This document shows positions 30,379 through 40,137 of a stretch of DNA of 64,000 bases, piece by piece. A program made the position numbers and the translations under genes. The stretch comes from Rothia mucilaginosa (GTDB lineage: Bacteria > Actinomycetota > Actinomycetes > Actinomycetales > Micrococcaceae), in contig NZ_AP014938.1 in NCBI RefSeq assembly GCF_001548235.1, positions 682,001 through 746,000 on the forward strand, written 5' to 3'. How positions within the stretch are numbered: the stretch's first letter is position 1; each line of letters begins with the position of its first letter. The notes below the pieces were generated by a model. The model saw only the letters and a program-made list of their open reading frames with translations. It had not been told where the DNA came from and did not search any database.

Positions 30379-33300
30379 ATGACCGACGCACTCTCCCACT
30401 TCTCCACCCCCGTACGCGACTGGTTCCGCGCCACCTTCAGCGCACCCACCGCCGCCCAAGAAGGCGCCTGGGAGAGCATCCGCAACGGCAACAACACCCT
30501 CATCATCGCCCCCACCGGCTCCGGCAAAACCCTCGCCGCCTTCCTCTGGGCACTCGACGCCCTGCACCGCGAACACGAAGCCGGAACCGCAGGCGGCACG
30601 CGCATCCTCTACATCTCACCCCTCAAAGCACTCGGCGCCGACGTCGAACGCAACCTGCGCGCACCACTGACCGGAATCACCCGCCTAAGCGGAAACAACA
30701 CGGGCGAACCGAACATCAGCGTGGGCGTGCGCAGCGGCGACACCCCCGCACGCGAACGCCGCCAACTCATCAGCAACCCGCCCGACATTCTCATCACCAC
30801 CCCCGAATCCCTCTACCTCATGCTCACCAGCGCCGCCCGCAACACCCTTACGGGCGTGACCACCGTAATCGTGGACGAGATTCACAACCTCGCCGCCACC
30901 AAACGCGGCGCACACCTGGCGGTCTCCCTCGAACGCCTCGACGCGCTCCTCGAAAAGCCCGCACAGCGCATTGGCCTCTCCGCAACCGTCGAAAACCCGG
31001 AGGCGGTCGCCCGGTTCCTCGGCGGCATTCAGCCGGTGACCATCATGAGCCGCCCGGTCGCCAAAGAATGGGACCTGCGTCTGAGCGTGCCCGTACCCAA
31101 TATGGCGGCGCTCGGAGGCGCCAACGACTACGGGCAGGGGCTCTACGCCCCATCAGAATATGCGCCCTCGGAGGTGCCGGGCGGCGGGGGCTCAACTTCT
31201 GCCGGCTCGGCGCAGGGCGCGGCACAGCCTGCCCCCAGCGCAGCGAATACCCCGGCAAGCGCTCCCTACACGCTCGAAGATGCCATTGGCGTATTCCCCG
31301 GCCAAGAAACCGGTCAAGAAACCGGACAGGCAAACCCGGCGCGACAGGGCAATAACGCCGCGCCTAAAAATACGCTCACCATCCCGGAAAAGGTATTGCG
31401 AGAAGGGGAGCTGCGCGAAAAGGCATTGCGAGACACCGCCGATAGCGAGCGCCCCGAGACCTCCATCTGGCCGCGCGTGCAGGAGCGCATCGTCGACCAT
31501 ATTGAGAACAACCGTTCTACGATTGTTTTCGTTAACTCGCGCGGACTAGCGGAAAAACTCACCGCGGCACTCAACGATATTCACCTGCGCCGCGTCCTCG
31601 CGAAGCAGGGAATTGATCCCGAAGACTATGCGGCAGGCATCTGCGACATCGCCGAGGTGCCGCCGCTCGCCCGTGCGCACCACGGCTCCGTATCCAAGGA
31701 ACAGCGCACCCTCATCGAGGAGGCGCTCAAGGGCGGAACCCTGCGCTGCGTGGTCGCCACCAGCTCCCTGGAACTGGGCATCGATATGGGCCACGTGGAC
31801 CTCGTAATCCAGGTGGCCGCGCCTCCCTCGGTCGCCTCCGCGCTGCAGCGCGTGGGTCGCGCCGGACACCGCGTGGGCGAAATTTCGCGCGGATTCTTCT
31901 ACCCCAAGCACCGCGGCGACCTGCTCGGTGCAACAGTCACCCTCGCCGGAATGCGCAGCGGAACCCTCGAGCCGCTCACCATCCCCACCAACCCCCTGGA
32001 CGTACTCGCGCAACAGACCGTCGCCGCCTGCGCGTTGGGCCCCATCAGCGTGGACTCCTGGTACGAGGCGCTACGCCGTAGCGCGCCCTACGCCGAACTG
32101 CCGCGCGCCCTCTTCGACTCCGTGCTCGAAATGCTCGCCGGACGCTACCCCTCCGACGAGTTCGCCGAACTGCGCCCGCGCATCATCTGGGACCGCACCC
32201 CCACCGAGGAGGCACCCTCCGGCAGTATTGAGGGCCGCCCCGGTGCGCAGCGCCTCGCCGTCACCAGCGGCGGCACGATTCCCGACCGCGGACTCTTCCC
32301 CGTCTACCTGGTCAGCGGCGATGAAGAGCGCGGCCCCAAGCGAGTGGGTGAGCTCGACGAGGAAATGGTGTACGAATCCCGCGCTGGCGAGGTCATTACC
32401 CTCGGCGCGAGCAGTTGGCGTATTGAAGAAATTACGCACGACGCGGTGCGGGTCTCCCCCGCGCCCGGTCAGCCCGCGCGCCTGCCCTTCTGGCACGGCG
32501 ACCGCATGGGTCGCCCCTACGCCCTGGGTGTGCAGACGGGTGCGTTCACGCGCGCCCTCTCCAGCCTGGATGCCACCGATAGCGCCGCCGCCCGCCAGCA
32601 GCTTGAACAGCTCGGACTGGACACCTGGGCGGTCGATAACCTGCTCGCCTACCTACGTGAGCAGCGCGAATCCACCGGGGCGGTCCCCTCCGACACCCGC
32701 ATGATTGTGGAGCGGCACCGCGACGAACTGGGCGATTGGCGAGTGGTCCTGCACTCGCCGCTCGGCTACGGAGTGCACGCACCCTGGGCGCTGGCGGTGC
32801 GCGCCCGCATCGAGGAGCGGTACGGGGTGGATGCCTCCGTCATGGCGAGCGATGACGGCTTGATTCTGCGCCTGCCCGCCATGGAGGATGTACCGCCCGG
32901 CGCTGACCTATTCCTTTTCGACCCGGACGAGCTGGAGGCGATTGTCACCGAACGCGTGGGCGATTCGGCGCTTTTTGCGTCTCGGTTCCGTGAGAATGCG
33001 GCGCGTGCCCTGCTGTTGCCGCGCCGTGATCCGGGTAAGCGCACCCCGCTGTGGCAGCAGCGTCAGCGTGCGGCTCAGCTGCTGGATGTGGCGCGTAAGT
33101 ACCCTGATTTTCCGGTGCTTTTGGAGACGGCGCGCGAGTGTCTGCAGGATGTGTACGATGTTCCGGCGCTGGTTCAGGTGCACCGTTCCCTGCAGTCTCG
33201 GGCGGTGTCCATGCTGGAGGTTGAGACGAACGACCCTTCGCCTTTTGCGCGCACCCTGCTCTTTGAGTACGTTGCCGAGCACCTCTACGATGGCGATGCG

Positions 33301-35961
33301 CCCGCCGCCGAACGCCGCGCCGCCGCGCTGTCGCTGGACCCGGCACTGCTGGCTGAGCTTCTAGGTTCGAGCGGTCTGCGCGACCTGCTGGATCCGGCGG
33401 TTCTGGTGCAGACTCAGCAGCGTCTGCAGCGCACGGGTGAGCGTTACCGTGCCTGCGGTGTGGAGGGCGTGGCGGATCTGTTGCGTCAGCTGGGCCCGTT
33501 GAGCGCGCGGGAGTTGAGTCTGCGTTTGCGGGCTGAATCTGCGGCGCACGGTTCTCAAGATTTCGGCGAGTCCGAGGGGGCTGAAAACTACGGCGAGGGT
33601 TCCGGCGCGCACGCCAGCACGGCTGAGGCTTGCGCCCTGGCGGAGGAGCTGGTGCGCTCGCGCCGCGCGTTCTCGTTCATGGGAGCTGCCGATGGTTCCG
33701 CCGAGCCGCAGCTGTACTATGCGGCGGTTGAGGATGCCGCGCGTCTGCGCGATGGACTGGGCATTATGCCCGCTGCGGCGCTTCCTGCTGCCCTCCTGGA
33801 GCCGGTCGCGGAGCCTTTAGAGGATTTGGTTTCTCGCTATGCGCGCACCCATATTCCCTTTACGGCGCAGCAGGTGGCGGAGCATTTTTCGCGCCTGACC
33901 CCGGTGGGTGTGGGCGTGCTGACTCCGGTGTTGCAGCGTCTTCAGCAGCAGCGCCGCCTGAGCTCTGGCGAGTTCCTGCCCGAGGTGCTGCGCGCCTCCG
34001 GGGCGGTCGGCGTTGAGTGGGTGGATGCGCAGGTTTTGCGCACGATTCGCGCCCGTTCCCTGGCGGCGTTGCGTGAGGAGATTGAGCCGGTATCGGCGCA
34101 GGTCTATGGCGTTTTCCTGCCCTCATGGCAGAACGTTCGTTCTTTATCCGTGCGGGTTGCGCAGACCCTGCCGGAGGCGAGCGCCTACGGTGCGTTCATG
34201 CCCTCCCGCCGCGCCGCCACGGTGGTGGGCGAGAGGGTCGCGCCCCTCGGCACAGCGGAACCCAACCCGATGGCACTCAACCCGATGGCTGAGAACGGCG
34301 CAGAAAACGGCACCACTCATGCGGGTCAGGACTCCGCCTCCTCCACGGAGGATCTGCTCACCGCCATCGACCAGTTGGCGGGTGTGCGCGTACCGGCTTC
34401 CGCGCTGGAGACGCTGATTCTTCCGGCGCGCGTGCCCGGCTACCAGCCGCACATGCTGGACGAGCTCATGGCGAGCGGCAGGGTGTTCTTCACCGGCGCC
34501 GGTCAGCTCGGCGGCGGTAGCGCACAGAAGTCTGACGGCTGGATTCGCCTGCATTTGAGCGAGAGTTCTTCGCTGACCCTGGGCGAGGACTACCCGGAGC
34601 AGCTGCTGCGCGCGGAGAACCCGGAGCTCTGGGAGGCGTTGCAGGCTCCGGGCACGCTGGAGCACGCCATCTATGAGGCGCTGGCTCACGGCGGCCTGTT
34701 CGTGCCGGCGCTGCGTGAGCGGGTGGCGCAGTTGATGAGCGCGGCGGCACCCGCCGGTCAGGTGGTGACTTTCCCGGAGGCGGCGGAGGTTTCGGCGGCG
34801 CTGTGGCGCCTGGTGTGGGCTGGTGCGGTGACGAACGATAGTTTCGCGCCGGTTCGGGCGATGCTTGCGGGTGTCCGCAGTGCGCATCCGACCCCGACCG
34901 CCCCTGCGCGCCTGTCGCGGGTGGGTCGCCGCGGGGCGGGCCGTATTGCGGCGGCGCGCGCCTCCATGGGTAACGGCATGGCGGGCGGTTACAGTGCTGA
35001 CAGCTATAGTTCCGGCGGCTACTCTGCTCCTGTCGCCGGGCGTGGCTTGCGTTCCCTGCGCGGTAGTTCCCTCCGCGGCGGGCTCCATACGACCGCCCCC
35101 ACTGTTGCCCCGCAGGATAGCGGTCGCTTCTCGCGCGTGGACACCCTGCTGCAGGAGCCGGTGGAGGCGACCGTTGCGGTGCTCGCACGCGCCGACCTGC
35201 TACTGGATCGCTACGGTGTGCTGACTCGCGGGTGCCTGCAGGTGGAGGATTCTGCCGGCGGGTTCTCGCAGCTGTACCGGATTTATTCGGCGGCTGAGGA
35301 TCGTGCGCTGGTGCGTCGCGGCTACTTTATTGAGGGTTTGGGTGCGGCGCAGTTCGCCGCCCCCGCGACGGTGGACCTGCTGCGTTCTACCGCCGATAAC
35401 CTCAGTATTCCCGCAGGTCCACAGAATTATAGTGCGACACAGGGTTTTGGTGCGAGCGCCTACACCCCGCAGCGTACCGATACGGAACAGGTGTACGGCA
35501 CGTTCACGGTGACCCTGTTGGCGGCGACCGACCCGGCGAACCCGTACGGTGCGGCGCTGAGCTGGCCCGCGATTCCGTCCTTTGCGGGCGAGGGTGTGGG
35601 AGTGGTCAAGCACCGCCCGGCACGCAAGGCGGGCGCCTGCGTGGTGCTGGTGGACGGCGCCCCGGTGCTGTACGTGGAGCGCGGCGCGAAGACCCTGCTG
35701 GCTTTCACCACCGACCCGGTGCTTCTGGAGGCGGCGGCCCCCGCCCTGGCGCGCCTGGTATCCGCCGGTGGTGCGGAGAAGATTTCGGTGGAGAAGGTCA
35801 ACGATGTGGAGCTTTTGAGCACTCACACGCTGGGCACCCACACGCTGAATCCCTCCACCGGCGAGGCTGTGGTGCATCCGGTGGAGGCACTGCGTGCCGC
35901 ACTGCAGGCACAGGGTTTCTACGCGACGGTTCGTGGCCTGTCGCTACGCCGCTCCATTTAA
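30379..35961 (+). CDS. lhr: Lhr-family ATP-dependent helicase, unusually long
   Basis: This 1860 aa superfamily 2 helicase is implicated in DNA repair in mycobacteria. The Walker A motif is APTGSGKT (44-51), motif II is DEIH (166-169), and motif Ia region is YISPLKALGADVERNL. Motif III is SATVENPEA. The second RecA domain has TIVFVNSRGLAEKL, ATSSLELGIDMG and QRVGRAGH. The winged-helix and Lhr C-terminal domains follow. Known Lhr proteins are about 1500 aa; the extra length lies in a Gly/Ala/Pro-rich insertion between the RecA domains (about 245-345) and further inserts in the C-terminal half (near 1045-1095, 1290-1330 and 1530-1590). It has no ribosome-binding site and may be leaderless. Confidence 0.93.
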   Translation: MTDALSHFSTPVRDWFRATFSAPTAAQEGAWESIRNGNNTLIIAPTGSGKTLAAFLWALDALHREHEAGTAGGTRILYISPLKALGADVERNLRAPLTGITRLSGNNTGEPNISVGVRSGDTPARERRQLISNPPDILITTPESLYLMLTSAARNTLTGVTTVIVDEIHNLAATKRGAHLAVSLERLDALLEKPAQRIGLSATVENPEAVARFLGGIQPVTIMSRPVAKEWDLRLSVPVPNMAALGGANDYGQGLYAPSEYAPSEVPGGGGSTSAGSAQGAAQPAPSAANTPASAPYTLEDAIGVFPGQETGQETGQANPARQGNNAAPKNTLTIPEKVLREGELREKALRDTADSERPETSIWPRVQERIVDHIENNRSTIVFVNSRGLAEKLTAALNDIHLRRVLAKQGIDPEDYAAGICDIAEVPPLARAHHGSVSKEQRTLIEEALKGGTLRCVVATSSLELGIDMGHVDLVIQVAAPPSVASALQRVGRAGHRVGEISRGFFYPKHRGDLLGATVTLAGMRSGTLEPLTIPTNPLDVLAQQTVAACALGPISVDSWYEALRRSAPYAELPRALFDSVLEMLAGRYPSDEFAELRPRIIWDRTPTEEAPSGSIEGRPGAQRLAVTSGGTIPDRGLFPVYLVSGDEERGPKRVGELDEEMVYESRAGEVITLGASSWRIEEITHDAVRVSPAPGQPARLPFWHGDRMGRPYALGVQTGAFTRALSSLDATDSAAARQQLEQLGLDTWAVDNLLAYLREQRESTGAVPSDTRMIVERHRDELGDWRVVLHSPLGYGVHAPWALAVRARIEERYGVDASVMASDDGLILRLPAMEDVPPGADLFLFDPDELEAIVTERVGDSALFASRFRENAARALLLPRRDPGKRTPLWQQRQRAAQLLDVARKYPDFPVLLETARECLQDVYDVPALVQVHRSLQSRAVSMLEVETNDPSPFARTLLFEYVAEHLYDGDAPAAERRAAALSLDPALLAELLGSSGLRDLLDPAVLVQTQQRLQRTGERYRACGVEGVADLLRQLGPLSARELSLRLRAESAAHGSQDFGESEGAENYGEGSGAHASTAEACALAEELVRSRRAFSFMGAADGSAEPQLYYAAVEDAARLRDGLGIMPAAALPAALLEPVAEPLEDLVSRYARTHIPFTAQQVAEHFSRLTPVGVGVLTPVLQRLQQQRRLSSGEFLPEVLRASGAVGVEWVDAQVLRTIRARSLAALREEIEPVSAQVYGVFLPSWQNVRSLSVRVAQTLPEASAYGAFMPSRRAATVVGERVAPLGTAEPNPMALNPMAENGAENGTTHAGQDSASSTEDLLTAIDQLAGVRVPASALETLILPARVPGYQPHMLDELMASGRVFFTGAGQLGGGSAQKSDGWIRLHLSESSSLTLGEDYPEQLLRAENPELWEALQAPGTLEHAIYEALAHGGLFVPALRERVAQLMSAAAPAGQVVTFPEAAEVSAALWRLVWAGAVTNDSFAPVRAMLAGVRSAHPTPTAPARLSRVGRRGAGRIAAARASMGNGMAGGYSADSYSSGGYSAPVAGRGLRSLRGSSLRGGLHTTAPTVAPQDSGRFSRVDTLLQEPVEATVAVLARADLLLDRYGVLTRGCLQVEDSAGGFSQLYRIYSAAEDRALVRRGYFIEGLGAAQFAAPATVDLLRSTADNLSIPAGPQNYSATQGFGASAYTPQRTDTEQVYGTFTVTLLAATDPANPYGAALSWPAIPSFAGEGVGVVKHRPARKAGACVVLVDGAPVLYVERGAKTLLAFTTDPVLLEAAAPALARLVSAGGAEKISVEKVNDVELLSTHTLGTHTLNPSTGEAVVHPVEALRAALQAQGFYATVRGLSLRRSI

Positions 35962-36030
35962 CTTAACGCAAGCAGATCCTCAAGCTTAGCCTCAGATTAA
36001 ATTATTTCCTCAACCTCAACCTGAGCATCA

Positions 36031-36070
36031 TAATGCCCCGCACCCTCACGGAAGGGGGTACGGGGCATTA
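36031..36070 (+). terminator. terminator of lhr
   Basis: A stem TAATGCCCCG(c)ACCC / GGGT(a)CGGGGCATTA lies about 70 nt after the lhr stop, followed by TGTTT. It may also serve the convergent TetR gene. Confidence 0.75.
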
Positions 36071-36234
36071 TGTTTCCCTACTCACGAACCGGGTGGTATT
36101 CCCGGAGTCCGCCACGTCGCAAGCGGCGCGACGGAGGAATAACCGCCCGGATGTCCACGTCGCCTTTGCCGTGGAGCACATAACCAAACATCGGAGCGGG
36201 AAGTCCTACGTTGACCTGTCACCTCTTAGAGTGG

Positions 36235-36924
36235 CTAGTAGCCGCCGGTGAGGGTGTCAACGGCACCCAGGCACAGGTCGATAGCTTCTTCGAGCCCGAG
36301 CCCGCGGGAGCGAACGGTGCGCTGATCGCGGGGGTTGAGCTGCACGACGTGCAGGGCGAAGTAGTCGACGAGCTGCAACCAGCCTCCGAGGATGACGCGG
36401 GTGCGGTCATTAATCGGCATGCCGGTGCGTTGGAGCATCCATTCGAGGTAGTCAGTGGGGTTGTTCGGGAAGTCCTCCCCACCGGGGGTGGGGACACCGG
36501 CTACGACGAGGAAGTAGGTGCGCAACGCCCTGCGGAGTGCTTCCTCGGGGTTTTCGTGGTGCTCGCCGAGCGCTTCGAGGACTGCGTTGGCTTCGCGTCG
36601 GGTGACGGCTGCCGCCAGGGAGTCCTTGCCGGGGAAGTAGTGGTAGAGCAGGGCGCGGGTAATGCCTGCATCGCGGGCGATAGCGCTCATGGAGGCGCCG
36701 AGTACGCCGCGTCGAGCGAAATGTTCTGCAGCAATTTTCAGAATTTGCTCTTCGCGTTCGTGCGGTTCCATGCGCAGGGCACCGGTGCGAGGCTCCGCAT
36801 TCTTTTGTGAATGTTCCATAACCTCTCCTATCGCATTTTCCGGTGCTTTGGAATTGTCTGATTGCACCGCCGTAATTGGGGGTGTTCCTTTACTCTCTGC
36901 GCCCTTGCGCTGTTTCTGTCCCAT
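36235..36924 (-). CDS. TetR/AcrR family transcriptional regulator
   Basis: This 229 aa protein has a TetR helix-turn-helix (about 57-105): EEQILKIAAEHFARRGVLGASMSAIARDAGITRALLYHYFPGKDSL in sequence order. The effector domain (about 110-229) is not recognisable. Two starts have good ribosome-binding sites: ATG 36924 (AAGGGG) and ATG 36819 (AGGAG), the latter giving a more typical length of 194 aa. The first 50 residues look disordered. The target is unknown; no divergent gene lies close. Confidence 0.85.
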   Translation of the reverse strand: MGQKQRKGAESKGTPPITAVQSDNSKAPENAIGEVMEHSQKNAEPRTGALRMEPHEREEQILKIAAEHFARRGVLGASMSAIARDAGITRALLYHYFPGKDSLAAAVTRREANAVLEALGEHHENPEEALRRALRTYFLVVAGVPTPGGEDFPNNPTDYLEWMLQRTGMPINDRTRVILGGWLQLVDYFALHVVQLNPRDQRTVRSRGLGLEEAIDLCLGAVDTLTGGY

Positions 36925-37387
36925 TTCGACCCCTTCGTTCGAAATATCGAACTTCTGTGTCTTAATCGTACCGCTTTAAGGCTACTTTCAGCCTTTATTA
37001 AGGCGTTTATGACGTAGGATGCTCAGGTTAGCAGGTATTTATTTGCTTCACATCTTTTATACTTAGAAAAACCACGGGGGCTAAATTGAGGGTTATTAGT
37101 TTCTGATTTGACAGAACTTTCGAAAATACCGCACATAAACGCTGTTTTTTGTAAAATTAATGCAGTTTTTTTAAATTAAATGTCCAATAATTTCAAAAAT
37201 TTGTGAAGTTTTCGTTTTTTGTTCCACGCATTCACACAAACATTCATGAGTGTCAGACAAAACTGCATTCCGCAACCCCACGCCCAAACCCACGGTAATA
37301 TTTCCACTCGCAGGCAACTTAGCCTAGCGCACCCGGGTCGTCGCCGAATCAGCCCCTCCTGAAACTCCCAAAAGGTAGAGTAGAGCC
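36925..37387. other. AT-rich gene-free stretch between tetR and the rluA-like gene
   Basis: About 460 nt without a supported gene. The part at 37120-37220 is markedly richer in A+T than the surroundings, with several runs of T. Promoter and regulator sites for the TetR gene are expected at its left end. A 108-codon frame on the minus strand is not supported by a ribosome-binding site or codon use. Confidence 0.4.
37376..37387 (+). promoter_or_regulatory. -10 TAGAGT, 6 nt before an ATG
   Basis: TAGAGT at 37376-37381 ends 6 nt before the start codon at 37388 and there is no Shine-Dalgarno, suggesting a leaderless mRNA. Confidence 0.45.
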
Positions 37388-38560
37388 ATGCCCGCACAGA
37401 ACATCGCACGCCCCCGCCCTCAGCCCAGCTCACTGCCCAACTCTCAGCCCGATACGCAGCAGGGAATGCAGTCCGGCACCGTCTATCAGGCGAAACCGGC
37501 ACGCCGCACGCACCGCCGCCTACTGACCCCTCCGCTGGCTCAGAAGAACGGTATCGACCCGATTCAGCTGATCCTGCCGCTTGTGGAGGAGCTCCCCGCC
37601 GAGCTCACCCCGAACAACACCGTCCCGGCAACCATTGCGGATTACCTGATTGCGCGTTTCTACCCGAACGACCCGCAGATTATTCACGCCCGCTTCGACA
37701 CCGGCGAGGTGCGTCTGGATGACGGCACAATTCTGACCGGCGATAGCCCGTATATGCCGGGCGAGCGCATCTGGTACTTCCGTGAGCTTGCCGACGAGCC
37801 GCAGCTGCCCTCCGATATGCCGGTGCTCTACGAGGATGAGCACGTGCTGGCGATTGATAAGCCGCATTTTCTGCCGACCACCCCGCGCGGTTCCTATATT
37901 GCGCAGACCGCGCTGACCAAGCTGCGGGTGCGTGAGCGGAACCCGTTGCTGATTCCGATTCACCGCCTGGATCGCCCGACCGCGGGCGTGCTGCTCTTTG
38001 CTAAGACTGTGGAGGCGCGCCGCCCCTTCCAGATGATGTTTCAGCATCGTCAGGTGTCGAAGACCTACCGCGCCGTGGCGCCGGTTCCCGCCGACACGTC
38101 CGCCGCCGAGCAGGCGTTGAGTGCGGAGGGTCTGCAGGTGCGTTCACATATTCAGAAGATTCGTGATCAGCTGCAGGTTCAGCAGCTGTCTGAGGAGCAG
38201 TGCGCGGCGCAGGGTGTGGAGCCGAATACGCTGACGACCGTGAAGATTCTGCGAACTTTCACTCCGAGTGCGCAGGCGGTTAAGGGGTGGGGAGCCGAGC
38301 CTACACTGAACAAAAAACAAGAATGGGCGCTCTATGATTTGGCGCCCCACACCGGCAAGACGCACCAACTGCGGGCGCACCTGAACCTTTTGGGTTCCCC
38401 CATTCTGGGCGATGTTCTCTACCCGCAGGTGTTGCCCGACGCCCCAGACCGCCCGGAGTACCCGCTGCAGCTGCTGGCGTACAGCCTGCACTTTGAGCAC
38501 CCCATCACCGGCGAGCGGGTGGACCTGTACAGCCAGCGCTCGCTGGCTGCCGCCGCCTAA
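37388..38560 (+). CDS. RluA-family pseudouridine synthase
   Basis: This 390 aa enzyme should isomerise uridine to pseudouridine in rRNA or tRNA. The catalytic aspartate is in PIHRLDRPTAGVLLFAKT. It also has VLAIDKPHFLPTTP, VSKTYRAV and the C-terminal GKTHQLRAHLNLLGSPILGD. The first 50 residues are a Pro/Gln-rich extension, and an S4-like region (about 75-130) precedes the catalytic domain. The start is probably leaderless. The specific RNA target cannot be told from sequence. Confidence 0.9.
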   Translation: MPAQNIARPRPQPSSLPNSQPDTQQGMQSGTVYQAKPARRTHRRLLTPPLAQKNGIDPIQLILPLVEELPAELTPNNTVPATIADYLIARFYPNDPQIIHARFDTGEVRLDDGTILTGDSPYMPGERIWYFRELADEPQLPSDMPVLYEDEHVLAIDKPHFLPTTPRGSYIAQTALTKLRVRERNPLLIPIHRLDRPTAGVLLFAKTVEARRPFQMMFQHRQVSKTYRAVAPVPADTSAAEQALSAEGLQVRSHIQKIRDQLQVQQLSEEQCAAQGVEPNTLTTVKILRTFTPSAQAVKGWGAEPTLNKKQEWALYDLAPHTGKTHQLRAHLNLLGSPILGDVLYPQVLPDAPDRPEYPLQLLAYSLHFEHPITGERVDLYSQRSLAAAA

Positions 38561-38607
38561 CCGGTTTTTGAGTGGCGTTCACTCCGTTCCCTGCGGTGCA
38601 TCTTCTT

Positions 38608-38646
38608 GGCGGGCTCTCGAAAAGGGATCACGCCCGAGAGCCCGCC
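38608..38646 (+). terminator. hairpin after the pseudouridine synthase gene
   Basis: The perfect 12-bp stem GGCGGGCTCTCG / CGAGAGCCCGCC has a 15-nt loop. There is no T-tract, so termination strength is uncertain. Confidence 0.5.
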
Positions 38647-38724
38647 CACAGCATCCGGGCGCTCAGAGGGCAAAAAGTGGGATAATTTCAGACGTAATAC
38701 TTCATCGCACACTACAGAGGGTCC

Positions 38725-39987
38725 ATGAAATCCCAGCCGTCTTCCCACAACGAGCAGTCTCTGGAGTCGATTAGCGAGTACGCCCAGCGCACCTCCTCGC
38801 ACGCCGCTGCCGCAGCCGTCAGCGTCACCGATACCTTTGTGCATCGCATCCTCGGTGTGCCCGGTGCCCTCATCGGTTCAGTGCAGGTGCCCGATCCGCG
38901 CCCACTGAGCCAGCGCCTGAACGTTTGGCATTACTGGTGGCAGGCGCACCTGCTGGACTGCGTGATTGACGCCGGTCAGCGTCACCTGCGCGAGGGCGAT
39001 ATTACTGCCGCCCAGGAAGAGCTACACCGCGCCCGCGCGCTGTTGCGCGGCATTAACGTGCGTAACTACGGTCGCTTCGCGAACGATTATTTTGACGATA
39101 TGGCGTGGCTGACCCTCGCGGTGGGCCGCATGAATTCCTTCTGCATTGAGCTGACCGGCGCTAATGACGTTGCCGCTCAGGATGCTGGCGCGGCTCTCTT
39201 CGAGCAACTGGCAAAGGGTATTTCCCCGGTGGGCGGCATGAGTTGGCGTAAGTCCAAGCGTGATTTTGTGAATGCTGCGGCGACCGCGCCGACCGCTCTG
39301 GCGTATGTGCGTGCGGGCGACCCGAAGACTGCCGCCGCGCTCATGGACTGGATGAACGAAACCCTCTGGGATGCAGAACGTTCGCTCTATATTGACGGCG
39401 TGAACGTGCGCGGCGACGAGTATGAATACGAGCGCGGCGAATTCACCTACAACCAGGGAACCGCCCTGGGCGCCCTGCTGAGCCTCGCCGCATCCGGTGT
39501 ATCCTGCGAGGTGGACCCCGCAGAACGCGCTGAGCGCCTCATCGTCGGCATCGTCAAGCACATGACCGAGGAGGTGGAGTTCCTCTCCGGTGCGCGCCGC
39601 CGCATCCTCATCTCGCACGGCAACGGCGACGGCGGCCTGTTCACCGGCATTCTCGTGCGCTACCTGGGCATGGCGGCATCCTCGCCGCTGCTCAGCGATG
39701 AGGCGCGAGCGCTCGCCTCGACCCTGGTGTACTCGACCGCACGCGCCCTGTGGGAGGGTCGCCGCGAGTTCGACCCCGACCTGCCGATGAACGAGTACGG
39801 CATTGACCCGAATGAGATTCGCGGTAAGGCGCTCGTGCAGTTCTCCCCGCGGTTCACCGAGCCGATGAGTAAGGTTGTGAAGCCCGGCGCGCCGGTGGAG
39901 CTGTCCACTCAGGTGCAGGCGTGGACCATTTTCGAGACGGCGGCACGCCTGGCGCATGCCCGTGACCTCGCCTCCCACGGTTTCTAA
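38725..39987 (+). CDS. glycoside hydrolase family 76 protein
   Basis: This 420 aa (alpha/alpha)6-barrel protein of the alpha-1,6-mannanase type carries the GH76 catalytic Asp pair in YFDDMAWLTLA (about D124-D125). GEFTYNQGTALGALL is a second family segment. No signal peptide or transmembrane helix is present, so it looks cytoplasmic, unlike secreted mannanases; a role in mannan or mannoside turnover inside the cell, or another substrate, is possible. GAGGG precedes the ATG. Its stop codon is in a 14-bp near-tandem triplication. Confidence 0.82.
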   Translation: MKSQPSSHNEQSLESISEYAQRTSSHAAAAAVSVTDTFVHRILGVPGALIGSVQVPDPRPLSQRLNVWHYWWQAHLLDCVIDAGQRHLREGDITAAQEELHRARALLRGINVRNYGRFANDYFDDMAWLTLAVGRMNSFCIELTGANDVAAQDAGAALFEQLAKGISPVGGMSWRKSKRDFVNAAATAPTALAYVRAGDPKTAAALMDWMNETLWDAERSLYIDGVNVRGDEYEYERGEFTYNQGTALGALLSLAASGVSCEVDPAERAERLIVGIVKHMTEEVEFLSGARRRILISHGNGDGGLFTGILVRYLGMAASSPLLSDEARALASTLVYSTARALWEGRREFDPDLPMNEYGIDPNEIRGKALVQFSPRFTEPMSKVVKPGAPVELSTQVQAWTIFETAARLAHARDLASHGF

Positions 39988-40021
39988 AGCACTGTTTCTA
40001 AAGCACGGCCTCTAAAACCCT
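39980..40021 (+). repeat. 14-bp tandem repeats across the GH76 gene stop codon
   Basis: GTTTCTAAAGCACT (39980-39993) and GTTTCTAAAGCACG (39994-40007) differ at one position. A degenerate third unit, GCCTCTAAAACCCT, follows (40008-40021). The first holds the stop codon TAA. Confidence 0.75.
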
Positions 40022-40137
40022 ACGATTCTTCACCCCAGCCCTAATCTTCTCCGTTCAGCGCAGAAGATCAGGGCTAGTGCAGAAGGTTAGGGCTGGATTC
40101 ATTGCAGGGGCATGCACACGGGCGTACGGTGGATTTT

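Noticed and set aside
36925..37387. AT-rich stretch considered as a transferred island or origin
   Set aside because: It is only about 460 bp, with no mobile-element gene, no DnaA-box cluster and no flanking repeats; it is better explained as promoter DNA.
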